Below, piece after piece: positions 37,782-47,591 of a stretch of 64,000 bases of DNA (position 1 is the first letter of the stretch; every line of letters starts with the position of its first letter). Source of the DNA: Gammaproteobacteria bacterium (GTDB lineage: Bacteria > Pseudomonadota > Gammaproteobacteria > Pseudomonadales > Pseudohongiellaceae); assembly GCA_002730035.1 (NCBI GenBank), contig PBYU01000023.1:38496-102495 (forward strand), written 5' to 3'. A program made the translations under genes and the position numbers. The notes beneath the pieces are model-generated. The model ran no database searches. It saw nothing but the letters and a program-made list of their open reading frames with translations, and had not been told where the DNA came from.

Positions 37782-38504
37782 ATGGCAAACAATCACGATC
37801 AGCCGGATAATCCTTCCCGGCGTAATTTGCTGAAGAGTGCTGGTATCGTCGGCGCAGCGGCGGTGGGTTCAACGGCTACACCCACAATAATTGCTCAGGA
37901 TTCCCCATCTACCAGCCAGGCCACTAGCCCCATCGCGCGGGAAGCCCTGGAAGCCTTGACGGCTGCCGAGGCAGAGACCCTCGAAGCCATCTGCGATGCT
38001 TTGATTCCATCCGATGACAACGGTCCCGGAGCACGGGAAGCACGCGCCGTACACTACATCGATCGCTCCCTGGCCAGCCACAATTCCGCTGCGCGCCATA
38101 ACTACATGGTCAGCCTAGCGGCCATCGACGAATACGCCCGGCAGACCCGCGGCGAATCGTTCTCTCGCTTGATACGGGATCATCAGGATTCAATTCTAAG
38201 GGGTGTGCAGGACAACAAGGTGCCGGGTTGTGAGCCAAGCGCCAGTGCTTTTTTCAACATGGTGCGCAGTCACACTATCGATGGCACGTTCTGCGATCCG
38301 TACTACGGGGGTAATCAGGACTTTGTGGGTTGGGACATGATTGCTTATCCCGGCATCCGACTGAGCGCTTCCGAGACTGATGTGGCCCAGGGTGCGGCGC
38401 TTCAGCCCAATCACCAGTCTGCCTATGACAACCAGACCTATACCAAGATGGCCGATAACATGGGGCTTGGTACCAACAACAGCGGAGGTAGGGACAATGC
38501 CTAA
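37782..38504 (+). CDS. gluconate 2-dehydrogenase subunit 3 family protein, Tat-exported
   Basis: SRRNLLKSAGIVGAAAVGSTA; LEAICDALIPSDDNGPGAREARAVHYIDR; precedes GMC oxidoreductase. Confidence 0.88.
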   Translation: MANNHDQPDNPSRRNLLKSAGIVGAAAVGSTATPTIIAQDSPSTSQATSPIAREALEALTAAEAETLEAICDALIPSDDNGPGAREARAVHYIDRSLASHNSAARHNYMVSLAAIDEYARQTRGESFSRLIRDHQDSILRGVQDNKVPGCEPSASAFFNMVRSHTIDGTFCDPYYGGNQDFVGWDMIAYPGIRLSASETDVAQGAALQPNHQSAYDNQTYTKMADNMGLGTNNSGGRDNA

Positions 38505-40200
38505 GCGACTACCGAAAACCGATGTTGTGATTGTCGGCATGGGCGCGGTGGGCGGAGTCGCCGCGCTGCCGTTGACCAATGCCGGGCTTAAAGTGATCGG
38601 CATCGAAGCCGGCGGTTGGTTGAGCCCGCGGGATTTCGCTCCCGATGAGCTGCGCAACGGTGCGCGTAACTGGCCGCAGTCCGTACAGAAAGCCGCTACT
38701 GAAGCACCCACGGTGCGAGCCAGTTCCGATGCCACCGCGGTGCAGGGTGGCCACCCGATGATGAATGCCGTCGGCGGTACCACCATGCACTACTGGGCGC
38801 AGAGCTGGCGCCTCAATCCCTGGGATTTCAAAGTGGTCAGTGCTACGCGCGAGCGCTACGGCCGCGACCGACTGCCAGCGGACACTACCGTGGAAGACTG
38901 GCCATTCGGATACGAAGAACTGGAACCCTATTACGACAAGGTCGAATACGCGGTAGGCATCTCCGGTCAGGCCGGTAATGTGCAGGGGCGTATCAACCGA
39001 GCTGGTAATATTTTCGAAGGTGAGCGCTCACGGGAATATCCTATGCGCCCGCTACGCTCTTCACCCTTCACCGATTTGATGGGTGATGCGGCACGCCGCC
39101 TCGACTTGAATCCATTCCAGGGTCCGGCGGCAATAGCTAGCGAGCTCTATGATGGTCGCCCACCCTGCCAATACCATGGTTTCTGCAACAAGGGGGGTTG
39201 CCATGTGCAGGCGAAGAGTTCGACCGCGTTTACCACCATTCCTAAGGCCGTGGATTCGGGGAATCTTGAGGTAGTCACTTTTGCACGCGTGACCAATGTG
39301 GTTACCGATAACGATGGCAAGGTTACCGGCGTCGATTACATCAAAGGTAGTGAGACATTCTTCCAGCCGGCGGACGTGGTGCTGCTGGCCAGCTACACCT
39401 ATGAAAATGTACGCATGTTACAGCTGTCCAAGTCACGAGCGTTCCCGAGTGGTTTGTCCAACAATGCCGGGCAGGTTGGCCAGCATTACCTGAGTCACCA
39501 TCAGGGATCGCCTGTTTTGGCATTGTTTCCTGACGATCTGCACAACTGGTACGGCCTGCCTGCCCAGGGTGTGGCCGTCGATGACTGGGCCGATGACAAT
39601 TTCGATCACGCCGACCTGGACTTCATCGGTGGCGCAAACCTGTGGGTACACACAGATCGCAAACCCATGGCTGCCGCCAAGATGAGCACCTTTGGTCAGG
39701 CGCGTAACTGGGGTTCGGATTGGAAGAAATTCATCAAGCAGAATGCCGATCGCAGTAACACCGCCTACATCCAGAAAACTACACTACCCTATGCAGGTAA
39801 CTACCTGGACCTCGATCCGACGGTGAAAGACCCGATGGGTTATCCGGTAACCCGGATCACTGCTCGCTACCGTGACAATGAGAAGCGTATCGCGGCCTTC
39901 GTGGCAGACAAGATGGAGCAATGGTACCGGGAAGCGGGCGCGAGCAGCGTCATCAAGACCGGACCTGGCAATGCCATGGGCGCGTCTACTCATGCTTACG
40001 GCGGCACTCGAATGGGTAACAACAGCGAGACCAATGTCGTTAACCGTTGGGGCTTCTCCCATGAGGCACCTAATTTAGGGATACTTGGCGCTTCTGTGAT
40101 GGGTAGCAGCGGGGCTCGCAATCCGACGCTCACCGCCCAGGCGCTGTCATGGAGAACGGCTGAATACCTGGCTAACAACTGGCGCTCTGTGGTTGGCTAG
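38497..40200 (+). CDS. GMC family oxidoreductase
   Basis: ATG at 38497; DVVIVGMGAVGGVAALPLTNAGLKVIGIEAG; HAYGGTRMGNNSETNVVNRWGFSHEAPNLGILGASVMGSSGARNPTLTAQALSWRTAEYL. Confidence 0.92.
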   Translation: MPKRLPKTDVVIVGMGAVGGVAALPLTNAGLKVIGIEAGGWLSPRDFAPDELRNGARNWPQSVQKAATEAPTVRASSDATAVQGGHPMMNAVGGTTMHYWAQSWRLNPWDFKVVSATRERYGRDRLPADTTVEDWPFGYEELEPYYDKVEYAVGISGQAGNVQGRINRAGNIFEGERSREYPMRPLRSSPFTDLMGDAARRLDLNPFQGPAAIASELYDGRPPCQYHGFCNKGGCHVQAKSSTAFTTIPKAVDSGNLEVVTFARVTNVVTDNDGKVTGVDYIKGSETFFQPADVVLLASYTYENVRMLQLSKSRAFPSGLSNNAGQVGQHYLSHHQGSPVLALFPDDLHNWYGLPAQGVAVDDWADDNFDHADLDFIGGANLWVHTDRKPMAAAKMSTFGQARNWGSDWKKFIKQNADRSNTAYIQKTTLPYAGNYLDLDPTVKDPMGYPVTRITARYRDNEKRIAAFVADKMEQWYREAGASSVIKTGPGNAMGASTHAYGGTRMGNNSETNVVNRWGFSHEAPNLGILGASVMGSSGARNPTLTAQALSWRTAEYLANNWRSVVG

Positions 40201-40247
40201 GCGTAGTCGTTACTAAGAAAACCACCAACGAAGGTAATCAGAAGCAG

Positions 40248-41410
40248 ATGGATTCGAGTCGGCCAGCGGCATTTAACCGGTAGAAGATTCCGATCCTGGA
40301 TGCGTTTCGTTTTATCGCCTCGGTGCTAGTGGTTTTCGTGCACTACGAAGTTATCTTCGGCCAGGCAGTAATCTATGGCAGCTTCGCCACAACGGCCGTG
40401 TCCTGGTTCTTCGTGGTGAGCGGCTTCATCCTCTCCTATACCTATCCAAGCCTCGATTCGGCTAAGGATTACCGGCGCTTCTACCACCACCGTTTAATTC
40501 GCATCTACCCGATTTACTGTCTGAGAATCATCGTCTCGTCACTGTTCGTGTCATTGAACTATGCCGCCATGGGGGAGGGCTTCTTTGCGGAGGTAAACCG
40601 CCCCTTCGAATTGATGCACGATCTACCCGAACAGAAAGATTCGGCATTTTCCTCATCAGTACCTTGCGCCACCTGGTCTTCGCACAATCGGTGGGTGGCG
40701 TCGAAACACTGAAGCTCGTGTTTAATGGGCCACTATGGTCGATCGTGCTGGAGGTGTATTTCTATTTGGCGTTTCCATTGCTTTTGCTACTGATTAAGCC
40801 CCTCAACAGCTTAGGCAAGGTCATCGCCGCATTTATTGTCGGTTACATCCTGCAGTTTTTACTCATTCAGCTTTATCTGCCCGAAGCCGAGCGCTTTGAT
40901 GTGATCAATCTAAACGTGCCTGTGTACACGAATCCGCTTATTCGGGGCATCGAGTTTCTATTCGGCATGTTGCTTTACCGGGCTTTCACCTTTACCGAGG
41001 TTTCCCGGAATGCCACTAAAACAAACTGGATTCCGACGCTCGTCAGCGTCGCGTTATACATACTCGTTGTCATGTACGTACATGACAATATCCCCTACCA
41101 GTACAGATCGTTCTTCCTGGTAGTGCCTTTCGTCACGCTGATGATCTTCACGCTATTGAAATTGCATTGGCATCCGGCGGAAAACATCGTGCGCTGCTGC
41201 ACGATGCTGGGTGGGCTCAGCTACGTGCTCTACAGCTTTCACTGGCCGTTGATGGAGATCATCCAATTTTATAATCTACTGCCGGAATTGGATTCGCTGC
41301 CACTACAGCTGTCTCTATTGATGAGCGTGCTGTTGATAGTGTCATACCTTATCTATAAATTTCTCGAGACTCCGGTGCGGCGAGCCCTGTATCGTAAAGT
41401 GGACAGCTGA
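40248..41410 (+). pseudogene. acyltransferase-3 (OafA-like) gene with amber codon and frameshift
   Basis: ATG 40248 frame MDSSRPAAFNR*KIPILDAFRFIASVLVVFVHYE (TAG 40281..40283); continues as ORF 40323..40712, then in another frame as ORF 40664..41410. Confidence 0.7.
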
Positions 41411-41610
41411 GAAGAACCGCCATGCCTGTGCAATGTTGATGTGGCCTTCCAGGGCGTTGTGTGCATCCCTTGAGCTAGAGTAACAGACCATCCCCAATTG
41501 CTTTGAAAGCCTGATTATTCGGCGCTATTGGCTTGACACACTCAGACCTAGATGGTTATATCGTTGCTCCTTACGGGGGAGAAAATTCCATAAAGCAAAA
41601 AGGTAGAACT

Positions 41611-42507
41611 ATGAAGATTCAATGGCTGCTCTTGGCAATTGCCGCTCCAATAATAGGTTGTTCACCAGCCGAAAATACAACAACTGAGACCCAATCAACC
41701 CAAGTCGCTGCCGCCGCTGAAGCGCCGGGTAGTGATATTCCTCGCGGACCCAATGGTAAGCCCGATTTGAATGGGATCTGGCAGGTCCTGATGAATGCCA
41801 ACGACAATCTGGAAGCTGCCCCTCCACAAGCAGCCTACCACCTCGTTCCAGGGGACTTTGTACCGGTACCCGGCCCCGAGGTCGTAGCGCTTGGAGCAGT
41901 CGGCGCGGTTCCAGCCAGTTTTGGTGTGGTAGAGGGTGGCACTATCCCTTACAAGCCTGAAGCAGTGGCGCGTCGCGATGAAAACCGTGCCAACTGGATC
42001 ACTTCCGATCCTGAGATCAAGTGCTATATGCCGGGCGTTCCACGGGCGACTTATATGCCGCATCCGCTGCAGATATTCCAGAGTGAGAGTGCGTTTTTCA
42101 TAGCCTATTCATTCGCAGGCGCGGTGCGTAACGTGTTCCTCGAAGATCCCGGTCCTGCTCCGCTGGATTCCTGGATGGGACAGTCCTGGGGCTATTGGGA
42201 CGGCGATGTGTGGGTAGTCGAGGCTTCTGGCATGGACGACCGCACTTGGTTTGACCGGGCCGGCAACTATCACACGTATCAGCTCAAAGTAACCGAACGT
42301 TACGAGTTGGTGAGTGAAAATGTCATCATGTACTCAGCAACCATGGAAGATCCAGACCTCTTCGAACGTCCCTGGACTATCAACATGCCACTGTATCGTC
42401 GCCTCGAAGAGGGTTTCGAGCTACCACAATTCAAGTGTGTAGAGTTCGTGGAAGAATTGATGTACGGCAGATACCGCAAGGGCCGTGAATCGGAGCTGGG
42501 CTTCTAA
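41611..42507 (+). CDS. lipoprotein of unknown function (GKPDLxGxW family)
   Basis: Start at 41611, IIGCSP lipobox; GPNGKPDLNGIWQVL. Confidence 0.7.
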   Translation: MKIQWLLLAIAAPIIGCSPAENTTTETQSTQVAAAAEAPGSDIPRGPNGKPDLNGIWQVLMNANDNLEAAPPQAAYHLVPGDFVPVPGPEVVALGAVGAVPASFGVVEGGTIPYKPEAVARRDENRANWITSDPEIKCYMPGVPRATYMPHPLQIFQSESAFFIAYSFAGAVRNVFLEDPGPAPLDSWMGQSWGYWDGDVWVVEASGMDDRTWFDRAGNYHTYQLKVTERYELVSENVIMYSATMEDPDLFERPWTINMPLYRRLEEGFELPQFKCVEFVEELMYGRYRKGRESELGF

Positions 42508-42690
42508 ATTTAGATTTGTATCAAAAAAAGGCTCGTTTTAACGTATTACTACTTGGAAAACAGGTGAGCCCCTGTATAGAATGCGGCATAGTGTCCGATT
42601 GACCGAACTTTCGAAGCATTCCAGGTGAGGGTAGAGTGATAACCTGCTATGGAATGCAACGATTTAAAGCAAATGATGGGGTGAAACTAT

Positions 42691-43134
42691 ATGAAAACTA
42701 AATTACTGGCTTTAGCAGCTGTTACCGCGATTGGTGTTGTTGCAATTAAGCCACCAGCGACTGCGCATCACGCGTTCTCAGCTGAATTTGATGCGAATCT
42801 GCCGGTTCGCCTGGGTGGCCCGATCACACGTGTTGAGTGGATTAACCCTCACACCTGGATCCACCTGGCCAATGATGACCCGGAATCGACTCGTGATCCA
42901 GGTCCCTGGATGGTAGAGGGCGGAACGCCAAATACGCTGTTGCGTCGTGGCATCAACCGTAACTCTCTGGAACTGGGTAGCGATATCATCGTAACTGGTT
43001 ACCAGAGCAAAGACCGTCTGTGTGAGCCGACTTGCCGTGCCAATGGCCGTGACATCACCTTCCCGGATGGACGTAAGTTGTTCATGGGTTCATCGGGTAC
43101 CGGTGCTCCGCGCGACGGCGCCGATGGCAACTAG
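42691..43134 (+). CDS. DUF6152-like secreted protein
   Basis: Signal peptide, AHHAFSAEFDANLPVRLGGPITRVEWINPHTWIHL. Confidence 0.75.
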   Translation: MKTKLLALAAVTAIGVVAIKPPATAHHAFSAEFDANLPVRLGGPITRVEWINPHTWIHLANDDPESTRDPGPWMVEGGTPNTLLRRGINRNSLELGSDIIVTGYQSKDRLCEPTCRANGRDITFPDGRKLFMGSSGTGAPRDGADGN

Positions 43135-43163
43135 CAATACCTGATTACTAGCTAGCTAGATTC

Positions 43164-43201
43164 AAAAAACCGGCCACTCTATTGAGTGGCCGGTTTTTTT
43201 T
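43164..43201. terminator. bidirectional intrinsic terminator
   Basis: aaaaaaccggccactc-tatt-gagtggccggtttttttt. Confidence 0.9.
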
Positions 43202-43233
43202 GTGCCCCGATTTACAGCCTGGCGTGCTGCCTG

Positions 43234-43800
43234 CTACTCGATGATCGGATCGATCACCCTGGGAAAATCACTGCCGTCTCTAAAGACGGTGGAGTCTACA
43301 TAGAAGCCGGCGGTATAGAGTCGCACCTTAATGGTTCTCGATCCCCGGTTTTCCCAGAACCAGCCATGGATACCGGCGAACGGTGCGTGGAATGAGCCCA
43401 TACGGCGGTCGGCATCGCCCTGTTCGAAACTCTCTGCATACTCCTCACCCAGGCCGGCGGGTTCGGCGTGCATGTCATAGTACACTTCGTCGTCGGCGAT
43501 CCAGCTGAACACCATCGGTGCGTCTAGGTCTAGCGTGTACTTATATTCGACCGATTGGAACGGCCCGAGTTCGAACTCCACGTAGTCGGTGCGGTGGATT
43601 TGCAGCTGTTCCTCGAAGGGATTCTCATCGGCCGAGAGTGCAGTCAGGCCGAGCAATCTACCCGTACCGAGAGGGTCTGATCCGAATTCAGCCGGCAGTA
43701 TGGCAGTCAGCAACACCAGCATGCCAACTACGAACGCAATGCCGGTTGCTATCAGAATATTTCTAGCTGAAGGGGTTTGGGTGGTATCGGGCTCTGCCAC
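43234..43800 (-). CDS. membrane-anchored protein of unknown function
   Basis: N-terminal TM (NILIATGIAFVVGMLVLLTAILPAEFG); adjacent to HupE-like gene. Confidence 0.65.
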   Translation of the reverse strand: MAEPDTTQTPSARNILIATGIAFVVGMLVLLTAILPAEFGSDPLGTGRLLGLTALSADENPFEEQLQIHRTDYVEFELGPFQSVEYKYTLDLDAPMVFSWIADDEVYYDMHAEPAGLGEEYAESFEQGDADRRMGSFHAPFAGIHGWFWENRGSRTIKVRLYTAGFYVDSTVFRDGSDFPRVIDPIIE

Positions 43801-43813
43801 TTAACTTCTCCGT

Positions 43814-44527
43814 TTAAAAGGGGGGCGCCAGCAGAAAGGCACTCATCTGGTAGCCAGCCAAAAGAAAGCCGCCGGTCATTAATGCGGTATTGGTAACGAA
43901 GGCATGGCGCAGGTAGCTGGCATTGCTGCGCCACACACTGAGCACGATGAACACTGCCGATAGGGCCAGAATCTGGCCGATCTCGACGCCGACATTGAAG
44001 CTGATAATATTGGTAACCAGGCCATTGTCGGAGATGGTAAATTCCTGCAGCTTGGTCGCCAGCCCCAAGCCGTGAAACAGCCCGAAGACAAATACCGCTA
44101 TTTTTGTATTGGGCTCGAATCCCAGCACGCGCTTGAAACCGTCGATGTTTTCGAAGGCCTTGTAGACGATCGACAGGCCGATGATTGCATCTATGATGTA
44201 GGCGTTTACCTGCAAGTTTGCGAGCACACCGAACAACAGGGTAATGCTGTGGCCGATGGCAAACAGGGTGACATACTGCACCACGTGCTTGGGGCGATAC
44301 AGGAAGAAGATCACACCCACCAGAAAAAGCAGGTGATCATAGCCGGTCACCATGTGCTTGGCACCGAGGTATATAAAGGGAAACACGGCAGGGCCGTCGA
44401 TCGCCTGGACAAAGTTTGCATCAGACCCTTCGATGCTGTGTCCAAATACACTAACGGCGAATAACGCCATAAAAGCGGCAGCGAGCGCAAGCACAGCGCT
44501 ATGAAGCGAATGAGCAGGGCGAGACAT
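43814..44527 (-). CDS. HupE/UreJ-like membrane protein
   Basis: YLGAKHMVTGYDHLLFLVGVIFFLYRPKHVVQYVTLFAIGHSITLLFG. Confidence 0.8.
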   Translation of the reverse strand: MSRPAHSLHSAVLALAAAFMALFAVSVFGHSIEGSDANFVQAIDGPAVFPFIYLGAKHMVTGYDHLLFLVGVIFFLYRPKHVVQYVTLFAIGHSITLLFGVLANLQVNAYIIDAIIGLSIVYKAFENIDGFKRVLGFEPNTKIAVFVFGLFHGLGLATKLQEFTISDNGLVTNIISFNVGVEIGQILALSAVFIVLSVWRSNASYLRHAFVTNTALMTGGFLLAGYQMSAFLLAPPF

Positions 44528-44532
44528 CTTAA

Positions 44533-45048
44533 TCAGTCGGCTTCTTCATCGAAGGCATTGAGGATGTCGGGATTGTAAGCCTGATGGCAGGCGGTACAGA
44601 CGCTGTACAGCTGGGCGCCGGCCTGGAAAAAATCCTCCTTGTTCTGCTCGGCAGCCGCCTGCATTGCCAGTATACCGGCCTCGCTCAGGCCTTCGGAATA
44701 AATCATCCACGCGTCGTTGTCTTCCGCTCGGCCGGGCATTGCCAGCAGGTTGCCTGATTCGACCACGATAGCGGCCTGTGCTCTGACGTAGTCCCAGCCA
44801 TCGTCGGTTGTCGGATAGAGTTCTTCATAGCCTGAGGCATCGACTACCCAACCACCAGAGTCCCACAGTATGTCAGAGGCGGGTTCCAATACCAGCACCA
44901 TAAGATCCACCATATTTAGAGAAGTGTTGTAAGCGCTTTCGGTGGCTGTCGCTTCGCTGGTCTCTTCCGGAGCCGAACAGGCAGCGATAAGCAGTGCCAT
45001 CAGCGCTATCGATGCAGTTCGAATGTTGATCGGTCTCAAAGTAATCAT
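44533..45048 (-). CDS. cytochrome c-like lipoprotein
   Basis: Start MITLRPIN at 45048; LIAACSAPEE lipobox; CTACH haem motif near C-terminus. Confidence 0.75.
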   Translation of the reverse strand: MITLRPINIRTASIALMALLIAACSAPEETSEATATESAYNTSLNMVDLMVLVLEPASDILWDSGGWVVDASGYEELYPTTDDGWDYVRAQAAIVVESGNLLAMPGRAEDNDAWMIYSEGLSEAGILAMQAAAEQNKEDFFQAGAQLYSVCTACHQAYNPDILNAFDEEAD

Positions 45049-45241
45049 TGCTTCTTCCTGCCAATTGGCTGTTTCGGCGTATTTATCAGTTTCCGGCTTC
45101 AGTTTTCCGTCAGCCAGAGCTAACATGCTGAAACTACTGTACTTGCTTAGAATTGGGCCTAAAGTTAGCATTAATTCGAGGCTTTTAGCTATAACCCGCC
45201 CCAGAAATGGGGACTATGTCTGGAAATTCACAGGTTTCACC

Positions 45242-46402
45242 ATGATTCGGATGAAACGATTACTTAGCACGATTCTGCTCCTCAGTGTGCTGCCGCTGAG
45301 TCTCGACTCAGCCCGGGCGGACGTCATTGTCCAACGTACCCCTGACGAAGGACTGCAACCACGCATGGTGCAGGATGCCGATGGGATTATCCATCTGCTG
45401 TATTTCAAGAAACGGCTTAACCGGCCCGCGGCGCGAGAGGGCAATCTGTATTACCGGCAATATGATGCCGAGCAGCAGCGCTTCGGCTCGCCGGTTAAGG
45501 TTTCCAGCCAGGCTTTCGCCATGCAGACATTTTCAATTGCCCGCGCCGCCGTGGATGTCGATGGCGAGGGACGCATCCATGTCATGTGGTATATGCCGCG
45601 CGAGTCTGAGTTTAACTACACGCGATCGAACCCGGAACGCAGCCAGTTCGAACCGCTACGCTCCATGGTGTCTCAATACGCTAAAGGTATCGATGCCGGC
45701 GGCGAGGTTGCCGCCAGGGGATCTGAGGTTGCCATCATCTGGGGCGCTGGCGATTTGAGCCGCGAGTATGAACGCACCATGTTTGCCCGATTCTCTCACG
45801 ATTGGGGAGCCACATTCGGTGACGAGATTATGATCAGTAATCCCGATCTTGGCGCCTGTGCCTGTTGCTCTATGGCGGCGGACTACATGGATGCTCAGAA
45901 TATCTTGGTGGCTTACCGGTCTGCTATCGATGGTATTGGCAGGCATATGCAATTGCTAACCGTTAACGGTGTAGACGGCGAGATATCCGGCGCATCCTAC
46001 GGTGACGTGCACGAACTACAACAATGGGAGCTTTCGGCCTGTCCGTTAAGCACAAACGACATTGGTACCGATCCGGCTGCCGAGAAATGGCTGGTGTTCG
46101 AGACCAAGGGTCGCATCATGCAGTTTAATCTATCTGTCGCTGGCGAACCTGCCGCAGTGGGAGAGCCTTTTTCTGAGACTCGCCAGAAGAATCCTGCAAT
46201 AGCCTTCAATCAGAACAATAATCGCCTGATCGTGTGGGGGGAAGCAATCAGCCATGCGCGAGGTGGCCGTTTAAACCTCAAGATATTCGACGCGGCAGGC
46301 AATGATACGGGTTATGAGCTAGGCGAAGAAATTAGCATCGATAATTACAGTTTCCCCGCGGCCGCAGGACTGCCGAATGGCGATTTCCTGGTACTCTATT
46401 GA
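45242..46402 (+). CDS. secreted sialidase-like beta-propeller protein
   Basis: Likely start MIRMKRLLSTILLLSVLPLSL at 45242 in ORF 44942..46402; FARFSHDWGATFGDEIMISNPD Asp-box-like repeat. Confidence 0.65.
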   Translation: MIRMKRLLSTILLLSVLPLSLDSARADVIVQRTPDEGLQPRMVQDADGIIHLLYFKKRLNRPAAREGNLYYRQYDAEQQRFGSPVKVSSQAFAMQTFSIARAAVDVDGEGRIHVMWYMPRESEFNYTRSNPERSQFEPLRSMVSQYAKGIDAGGEVAARGSEVAIIWGAGDLSREYERTMFARFSHDWGATFGDEIMISNPDLGACACCSMAADYMDAQNILVAYRSAIDGIGRHMQLLTVNGVDGEISGASYGDVHELQQWELSACPLSTNDIGTDPAAEKWLVFETKGRIMQFNLSVAGEPAAVGEPFSETRQKNPAIAFNQNNNRLIVWGEAISHARGGRLNLKIFDAAGNDTGYELGEEISIDNYSFPAAAGLPNGDFLVLY

Positions 46403-47041
46403 TTGCGGGGAAACGCGGCGGACGGATTCCTGATCTGTTGCCGGATTAGCTCATTCTCCACTTCATTCCACTGTAGCTGGGTTTCCAGCTGGCTACGCAA
46501 TTGCTGCTGTTGAATAGCGTCTTGCAGCAGACGACGTTGCTGATTTGTGATTGATTGAAAATTCAGTTCCGCCAGCCGTCGTGACAATGCCGCACTGGCA
46601 CGCCGTTCTTGAATCTGACCCCCCTGCAACAAGGCGAAGGTATCCACAACGAACTGCGTGCGCTTCTGAAGGGCATTCTCACCACAGGCAAACTCGATGC
46701 CGACAAGTAGTTCTAAAGAATTTGTATTGTTCTGATCATTGCCCACAGCCTCGGCAACAAACTCATCGCGCCAGTTCTTCAGTGCGTCACAATGAGTGAG
46801 ATAGGTGGCAAGCAGTTCACCGTCGATGGCCTGTAAAAATTCATCGCAGCGCTGTTGTGCCTCGCTGGTAGCGGCCTGGTCAAGACTGTTCAGACAGGAT
46901 TGTGCCTTGCTATCGAGTTCGGTCAGCGCAGCCGCGGCTGCCTCGACCGAAGAATCCAGGCTGGATTCCTGGGCGATCAGAGTAGCTGGAAATGCCACCA
47001 GTAAAGCGAAGCAACGTAGCGCGTTCGAGATTAGCCGCCGC
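46396..47041 (-). CDS. secreted helical protein of unknown function
   Basis: Coding frame with signal-like NALRCFALLVAFPATLIAQESS; exact start uncertain (non-ATG, or the long form to 47226 overlapping the next gene). Confidence 0.5.
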
Positions 47042-47476
47042 TTACACGTACAATTCGAAGCGGCGAGGCCATTTCTTAAAGCGCTTACGGCAGTACTTTT
47101 CCAGTTTCTTATGGGTAGAAAACCACAGCTCGCTGGCATCTTTGATAGATTCATCGAATTCGCAGAAATCATTGGTGTACTCCCGGCAAACCCAGGGTCG
47201 ATTGTCATAAATACTACAAACACCACCGTCGAGCAAATGACTGCAGCGGGTATTTATGTAAAGGAACCATCCGTCTGCATCCTTAAAGACACTTATATCA
47301 TCGTGGGACACCTGCCAGAGCAGATGGTCGAAGTCTTCCTTGCTTTTCGGTGTTGGGATTTTCTGATTGATTGAAACACAGCAGATTGACTGCGTACATT
47401 TGCGACACTTCTTGTCTAATTTTACTTTGCCAACCTGTTGTGCATCGGCCAGCTTAATCTTGTCCTTGGCATTCAT
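47042..47476 (-). CDS. YkgJ family cysteine-cluster protein
   Basis: CRKCTQSICCVSINQKIPTP; CSHLLDGGVCSIYDNRPWVCREY. Confidence 0.85.
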   Translation of the reverse strand: MNAKDKIKLADAQQVGKVKLDKKCRKCTQSICCVSINQKIPTPKSKEDFDHLLWQVSHDDISVFKDADGWFLYINTRCSHLLDGGVCSIYDNRPWVCREYTNDFCEFDESIKDASELWFSTHKKLEKYCRKRFKKWPRRFELYV

Positions 47477-47591
47477 ATCCCATTCCGTTTAATACAAGTA
47501 GATGACCAGATTTGTACAGCGACGCCATTCTAACACTGCTTGTATAACAAGTTGAAAGACTGCTGTTGAACAAATCCATATCATTGTTCAC

